This document shows, piece after piece, positions 8,392-10,598 of a stretch of 10,598 nucleotides of DNA. Each line of letters starts with the position of its first letter. Position 1 is the stretch's first letter. Under the pieces are notes generated by a model. The model was given only the letters and a program-made list of their open reading frames with translations. It was not told where the DNA came from and ran no database searches. Made by a program: the position numbers and the translations under genes. Origin of the DNA: JACJWR01 sp964547485 (GTDB lineage: Bacteria > Actinomycetota > Actinomycetes > S36-B12 > UBA10799); the NCBI GenBank assembly GCA_964547485.1, contig CAZJNU010000084.1, positions 1-10,598 on the forward strand, in the 5' to 3' direction.

Positions 8392-8451
8392 CTTGACCTA
8401 CTTGACTGTGGACAGGACTGGCCGCATGATGGTACTTGACCTACTTGACTG
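8392..8451 (+). repeat. 17-bp direct repeat built from TTGAC half-sites, candidate toxin-antitoxin operator
   Basis: The 17-mer CTTGACCTACTTGACTG occurs exactly at 8392-8408 and 8435-8451, a 43-bp period. Each copy contains CTTGAC twice with a 9-bp step, giving four CTTGAC half-sites. Homology continues past the 17-mer: both copies are followed by a G-rich stretch, then TGGCCG and ATGA. The whole operator/ribosome-site/start context therefore seems to have been duplicated. Its place directly before the antitoxin suggests autoregulation by the Xre-family antitoxin, alone or with the toxin. Confidence 0.7.
8402..8430 (+). promoter_or_regulatory. Candidate promoter of the Xre-RES operon
   Basis: TTGACT (8402-8407) resembles a -35 box, and CATGAT (8425-8430) matches four of six -10 consensus bases with a 17-nt spacer. 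Transcription would begin near 8437, inside the second TTGAC repeat, leaving a leader of about 25 nt. Repeat 1 would then cover the -35 and repeat 2 the start site, an ideal layout for autorepression. Consensus matching in high-GC actinobacteria is weak evidence. Confidence 0.35.
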
Positions 8452-8461
8452 GAGGTGGCCG

Positions 8462-9013
8462 ATGACATCGTCTGCGCAGCTGCACGGTGATGCGTCAAAG
8501 TTGGCCTACGAGGAGAGCGTTATCGCCTCCCTGCGGCCGCGGCTGGACCGCCTCGTCACGCAGTGGGCCGAGTCTGGCAGGCCCCTCCCCGATCCGGATG
8601 ACCTTGCCGAAACGTTGACGTCCGCAGTACCGGGGGCGGTCACGCATTCCGACTACGACCGACTGTTAGGTCCCTTCTACTCCTCCGCCGGCGTGATGCG
8701 GGTGCTCGGTATCCCCACCAAGCAGGCCCTCGGCGACCGACGCAAACGTGGCACCCTGTTGGCGGCCCGCACCTCCGATGGCGTGTGGGTGTACCCGGCA
8801 TTCCAGTTCGACATCGCCGCCCGCCAAGTGCGCCGTGACCTGGTCCCGCTGTTGTCAGCACTCAAGGCAGCGCCTCGCTGGGGTGCGGCATTGTGGCTGG
8901 TGACCGCGCACCCGGAACTGGCAGGAAAGTCGCCGATGACTTCCCTCGGGCACGGCAGGGACGACTTGATCGCTCGGCTGGCCGCACAATACGCGAACGC
9001 AGTCAACACGTGA
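8462..9013 (+). CDS. Xre/MbcA/ParS-type antitoxin (partner of RES toxin)
   Basis: Protein of 183 residues, recognised as the antitoxin of a type II Xre-RES pair. It should bind and neutralise the RES toxin and repress the operon. The N-terminal ~65 residues are helical and unassigned. Residues about 73-117 (YSSAGVMRVLGIPTKQALGD, then RRKRGTLL and VWVYPAFQFD) resemble the helix-turn-helix/wing segment of this family. Residues 145-176 (WLVTAHPELAGKSPMTSL and RDDLIARLAAQYA) match the C-terminal toxin-binding MbcA/ParS-like (DUF2384) pattern. The start is ATG at 8462, with GGAGG at 8451-8455, 6 nt away. In-frame ATGs at 8426 and 8429 lie in the upstream copy of the duplicated start context and would add 11-12 residues. 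The stop overlaps the toxin start as GTGA. Confidence 0.85.
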   Translation: MTSSAQLHGDASKLAYEESVIASLRPRLDRLVTQWAESGRPLPDPDDLAETLTSAVPGAVTHSDYDRLLGPFYSSAGVMRVLGIPTKQALGDRRKRGTLLAARTSDGVWVYPAFQFDIAARQVRRDLVPLLSALKAAPRWGAALWLVTAHPELAGKSPMTSLGHGRDDLIARLAAQYANAVNT

Positions 9014-9639
9014 CACCTCGTGATTCGGCACGGCAGGGGCCGCCCGTGGACGTTGACGGTTCGTTTCCACACTGCCGCCCCGGGCTCTCGACCTGGTACC
9101 GCGCCCACAGCTGGCGGCCCGGCGCCCAGGACGGCGGATGCTGGTTCTTCGCCAGCGCTAGCGAAAGCGGAGGTGGTCGCTTTGATCTGGAAACACCTCG
9201 CGGGACCTGCTACTGGGCCAACAGCGAGCCCGTTGCGGCCCGCGAGCGCCTCGGCCGCCCGGGAGACATCGTTGCCCATGACGAGGTGGCTGGCATCGTC
9301 ATTTCCAGCGCAGCCGTCAACCCCGGCAGGCTGGCGGACCTGATGGCTGGGGATGCGGCCCGCCGAGGTGTTTGCCAGGAACTGACCAGCTCTGTGCCCT
9401 ACTCGATCTCGCAACTGTGGGCAGCCGCCTTCGACACTGCCGGATACGACGGAATCCGCTACCAGCCTCGGTTCTCCACCGAACGCGCGGAAGCGGTTGC
9501 GCTGTTCGGCGCGACAGGTGCCGGCATCGGGCGGAGCGTCACCTTGTCCAATCGTCCCGCCGCCGACGTGCTCCGTGACGCCGGCTACACAGTTCTCGGT
9601 GCGCCGCGGGCGGAGGAGTTGTCCCCGCTCATGAACTAG
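9010..9639 (+). CDS. RES-domain toxin
   Basis: RES-family toxin of 209 residues; characterised members degrade NAD+ (glycohydrolase or phosphorylase activity) and arrest or kill the cell. Family features are WYR (29-31), GGRFD (55-59), CYWA (67-70) with a downstream acidic Glu79, and the closing block QLWAAAFDTAGYDGIRYQPR (135-154) followed by AVALFG. Arg31, Arg57 and Glu79 are candidate active-site residues. Where many members have Y-x-S-R, this protein has Tyr-Gln-Pro-Arg (151-154), so the usual Ser is Pro153; Ser156 is nearby. The chosen start, GTG at 9010, overlaps the antitoxin stop (GTGA) but has no ribosome-binding site. GTG at 9046 has AGGGG 6 nt upstream and would give 197 residues with the whole RES domain intact. 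The order antitoxin-then-toxin fits the family. Confidence 0.87.
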   Translation: MTPRDSARQGPPVDVDGSFPHCRPGLSTWYRAHSWRPGAQDGGCWFFASASESGGGRFDLETPRGTCYWANSEPVAARERLGRPGDIVAHDEVAGIVISSAAVNPGRLADLMAGDAARRGVCQELTSSVPYSISQLWAAAFDTAGYDGIRYQPRFSTERAEAVALFGATGAGIGRSVTLSNRPAADVLRDAGYTVLGAPRAEELSPLMN

Positions 9640-9746
9640 CGAGCAAGCCGTGAGCACAGTGACGAGCAGTCAGGAAGGCCGCCTCCGCCGGCCAACTGCC
9701 CACCCCAACCGGCCCGAACCTTCCCCGGTGGCGATCGCCAGGCATT
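9640..9746. other. Convergent intergenic region without a clear terminator
   Basis: This 107-bp stretch separates the convergent RES toxin and nucleotidyltransferase-like genes. It contains a short GC hairpin (GGCCG 9677-9681, 7-nt loop, CGGCC 9689-9693), flanked by a possible outer stem GGAAGG (9673-9678) with CCTTCC (9719-9724) that competes with it. It also holds the perfect 12-bp palindrome TGGCGATCGCCA (9729-9740). No T tract follows on either strand, so intrinsic termination is not convincing. Confidence 0.5.
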
Positions 9747-10394
9747 TCACAGTTCGGCCAGCACTTCCTTGACCAGCGCTACGAAGGCCGGCGCGACACT
9801 CGGGTCGTTTGGGGCTGCGTTGGCCGCCATGTCCACGAAGCGGCCGCGCGGAGTTGAACCGTCGACTCGATACATCTCCAGCGCCTGTGAGGTGACAACG
9901 GCGGCATGGTGGTCTCGGAGGTGCTTTCCGAAGCCTCGCGCCAATTCGCGTGCATCAACGGCCTGCAGGATACGGAAGACGTCGAGGGCGTCCTTCTCGT
10001 TGATCCGGTCTGGCCGCGTGTCATTTCGATCCAGGCGCTCGCTGATCTTGATGGCCTTAGCCGTTAGCAATGCTGCGGGGCCCGCGATCCGCAGCTCAAA
10101 CGTCCGCTCGTCATTCGGTTCGAGGGCAGCGATGGTCGCGCGATCGTTGTCGAGCAATGCGGGTTCCAGCCCTCTGGTGATGCGGGCCGTGTGCACGTCG
10201 TGTGGTGGCAATCGAGCCGCCCGAGCGCTCGCCTTGCTGGTCCCGGCCTGGTGTGGGACCACCATGAGGTCGACTGTGACGCGGCTGATGGCGACCCAGT
10301 GACCGGGGTTCTGTCCAGGGGTGAATCCGGCATCCGCGAGTGCGTCCAGCAGAACACGCCGAGCGGCCACATACTCAGGTGCCGGGTTGCTCAC
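9747..10394 (-). CDS. AbiEii-like nucleotidyltransferase-family protein
   Basis: Protein of 215 residues that resembles the nucleotidyltransferase (toxin) half of type IV AbiE toxin-antitoxin systems. Supporting patterns are the strand VTVDLMVVP (39-47) with Asp42, the helix LLTAKAIKISERLDR (109-123) and KDALDVFRIL (134-143), whose Lys/Asp spacing is typical of the helical part of AbiEii-like proteins. The Gly-Gly/Gly-Ser motif that normally precedes the catalytic Asp is not evident, and only one Asp is clear, so catalysis is uncertain. The start is GTG at 10394, with GGGAGG at 10406-10401, 6 nt upstream. A longer open frame to 10520 is rejected because it is Arg/Cys-rich and overlaps the preceding gene. 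One base separates it from the upstream stop, so the two genes are an operon. AbiEii enzymes modify tRNA or related targets; this function is not shown here. Confidence 0.6.
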   Translation of the reverse strand: MSNPAPEYVAARRVLLDALADAGFTPGQNPGHWVAISRVTVDLMVVPHQAGTSKASARAARLPPHDVHTARITRGLEPALLDNDRATIAALEPNDERTFELRIAGPAALLTAKAIKISERLDRNDTRPDRINEKDALDVFRILQAVDARELARGFGKHLRDHHAAVVTSQALEMYRVDGSTPRGRFVDMAANAAPNDPSVAPAFVALVKEVLAEL

Positions 10395-10395
10395 C

Positions 10396-10598
10396 TCATT
10401 CCTCCCAATTCGGATCCGCGGTCGCAAGCGCCGCCAGCAGCTGGTCAGCTTCGGCCTCAGCACGGCCGGGCAGGGTGAGCAGGTCGGCAAGCACAAGCGG
10501 GACCGGCGCGACCAAGGCACCCTGGTCTTGAGACGCCGGAAGGATTCCGGTGTCTTGCGGCGCGGCTATCACGACGTTCGCAGTGGCCGCGTCAGCCG
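10396..10598 (-). CDS. C-terminal part of a protein upstream of the nucleotidyltransferase, possible AbiEi-like antitoxin
   Basis: Sixty-six codons followed by TGA at 10398-10396, open to the window edge; the other two minus-strand frames are closed near the edge by stop codons. The recognisable stretch is PVPLVLADLLTLPGRAEAEA (31-50), followed by a helix and an acidic tail ending NWEE. The 'DLL...GR...EAE.LL' pattern resembles the C-terminus of many actinobacterial AbiEi-type (winged-helix) antitoxins and related regulators. That fits the neighbouring AbiEii-like gene, whose ribosome-binding site is formed by the last codons here. The N-terminal DNA-binding part lies outside the window, so the identity is tentative. 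Confidence 0.5.
   Translation of the reverse strand, partial: ADAATANVVIAAPQDTGILPASQDQGALVAPVPLVLADLLTLPGRAEAEADQLLAALATADPNWEE

Larger units (their letters stand above)
8220..8461. other. Divergent intergenic control region between pglY and the Xre-RES operon
   Basis: These 242 bp lack a supportable gene and must contain the promoters of both divergent units, unless pglY is read from elsewhere. From left to right they hold the pglY ribosome-binding stretch (GGAGGGG on the minus strand, about 8230-8236), a perfect inverted repeat at 8249-8269, the 8-bp palindrome TTCCGGAA at 8302-8309, a second perfect inverted repeat at 8338-8358, and the duplicated TTGAC element before the antitoxin. I found no convincing -35/-10 pair for pglY on the minus strand. 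Confidence 0.8.

Noticed and set aside
6451..8396. Plus-strand open frames of 306 and 338 codons opposite pglY
   Set aside because: They lie antisense to conserved PglY coding sequence, are Ser/Arg or Gln/His/Arg-rich and lack domains.
8392..8451. CRISPR-like repeat array
   Set aside because: There are only two exact copies, they are short, and they sit in a promoter with no adjacent cas gene.
8336..8461. N-terminal extension of the antitoxin from 8336
   Set aside because: It reads through the inverted repeat, candidate promoter and TTGAC repeats; the ATG at 8462 has a well-spaced GGAGG.
8677..9657. Long minus-strand open frame (326 codons) opposite the Xre-RES operon
   Set aside because: It is antisense to two genes with recognisable domains, has no family motifs and is a typical GC-rich shadow frame.
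9673..9724. Intrinsic terminator between the convergent genes
   Set aside because: The short stems compete with one another and no T tract follows on either strand.
10395..10520. 42-codon upstream extension of the nucleotidyltransferase-like gene
   Set aside because: It overlaps the preceding gene out of frame and is Arg/Cys-rich; the GTG at 10394 has a good ribosome-binding site.
1..10598. tRNA, rRNA or insertion sequence
   Set aside because: I saw no cloverleaf-like sequence, rRNA segment, transposase frame or terminal inverted repeats with target duplication; almost all sequence is accounted for by the listed genes.

Overview
The window is high-GC DNA with frequent GTG starts and tightly coupled genes, which points to an actinobacterium, plausibly a mycobacterial, rhodococcal or streptomycete relative. 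The species cannot be named from the sequence alone. Everything recognisable belongs to phage defence or toxin-antitoxin biology, so this looks like a defence island.

Left and centre (1-8219, minus strand): four genes run leftwards as one coupled operon and form the pglY-pglZ-brxD-brxHI part of a type 2 BREX (Pgl) system. They are the large P-loop ATPase PglY, the alkaline-phosphatase-fold protein PglZ, the small ATPase BrxD and the N-terminal 185 codons of the DEAD/DEAH helicase BrxHI, which is cut by the window edge. The first two junctions are 4-bp GTGA stop/start overlaps and the third is an abutting TGA|GTG. The methyltransferase PglX and the kinase PglW, which complete a type 2 system, are not in the window.

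Control region (8220-8461): 242 bp separate pglY from a divergent operon. It holds two perfect 7-7-7 inverted repeats and, next to the divergent gene, a duplicated 17-bp element made of TTGAC half-sites. The duplicated element overlaps a plausible promoter and the antitoxin ribosome-binding site.

Right of centre (8462-9639, plus strand): an Xre/MbcA/ParS-type antitoxin and a RES-domain toxin form a two-gene toxin-antitoxin operon, joined by another GTGA overlap. RES toxins of the studied families deplete NAD+. Its position beside the BREX promoter suggests either island neighbourhood or a functional link, such as guarding the BREX locus or acting as an abortive back-up. The link is inference.

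Right end (9640-10598): a 107-bp convergent intergenic stretch is followed by two minus-strand genes. One is a 215-aa AbiEii-like nucleotidyltransferase-family protein. The other, upstream and cut by the window, is the C-terminal 66 residues of a protein that may be its AbiEi-like partner. If so, a second, type IV toxin-antitoxin pair sits beside the first.
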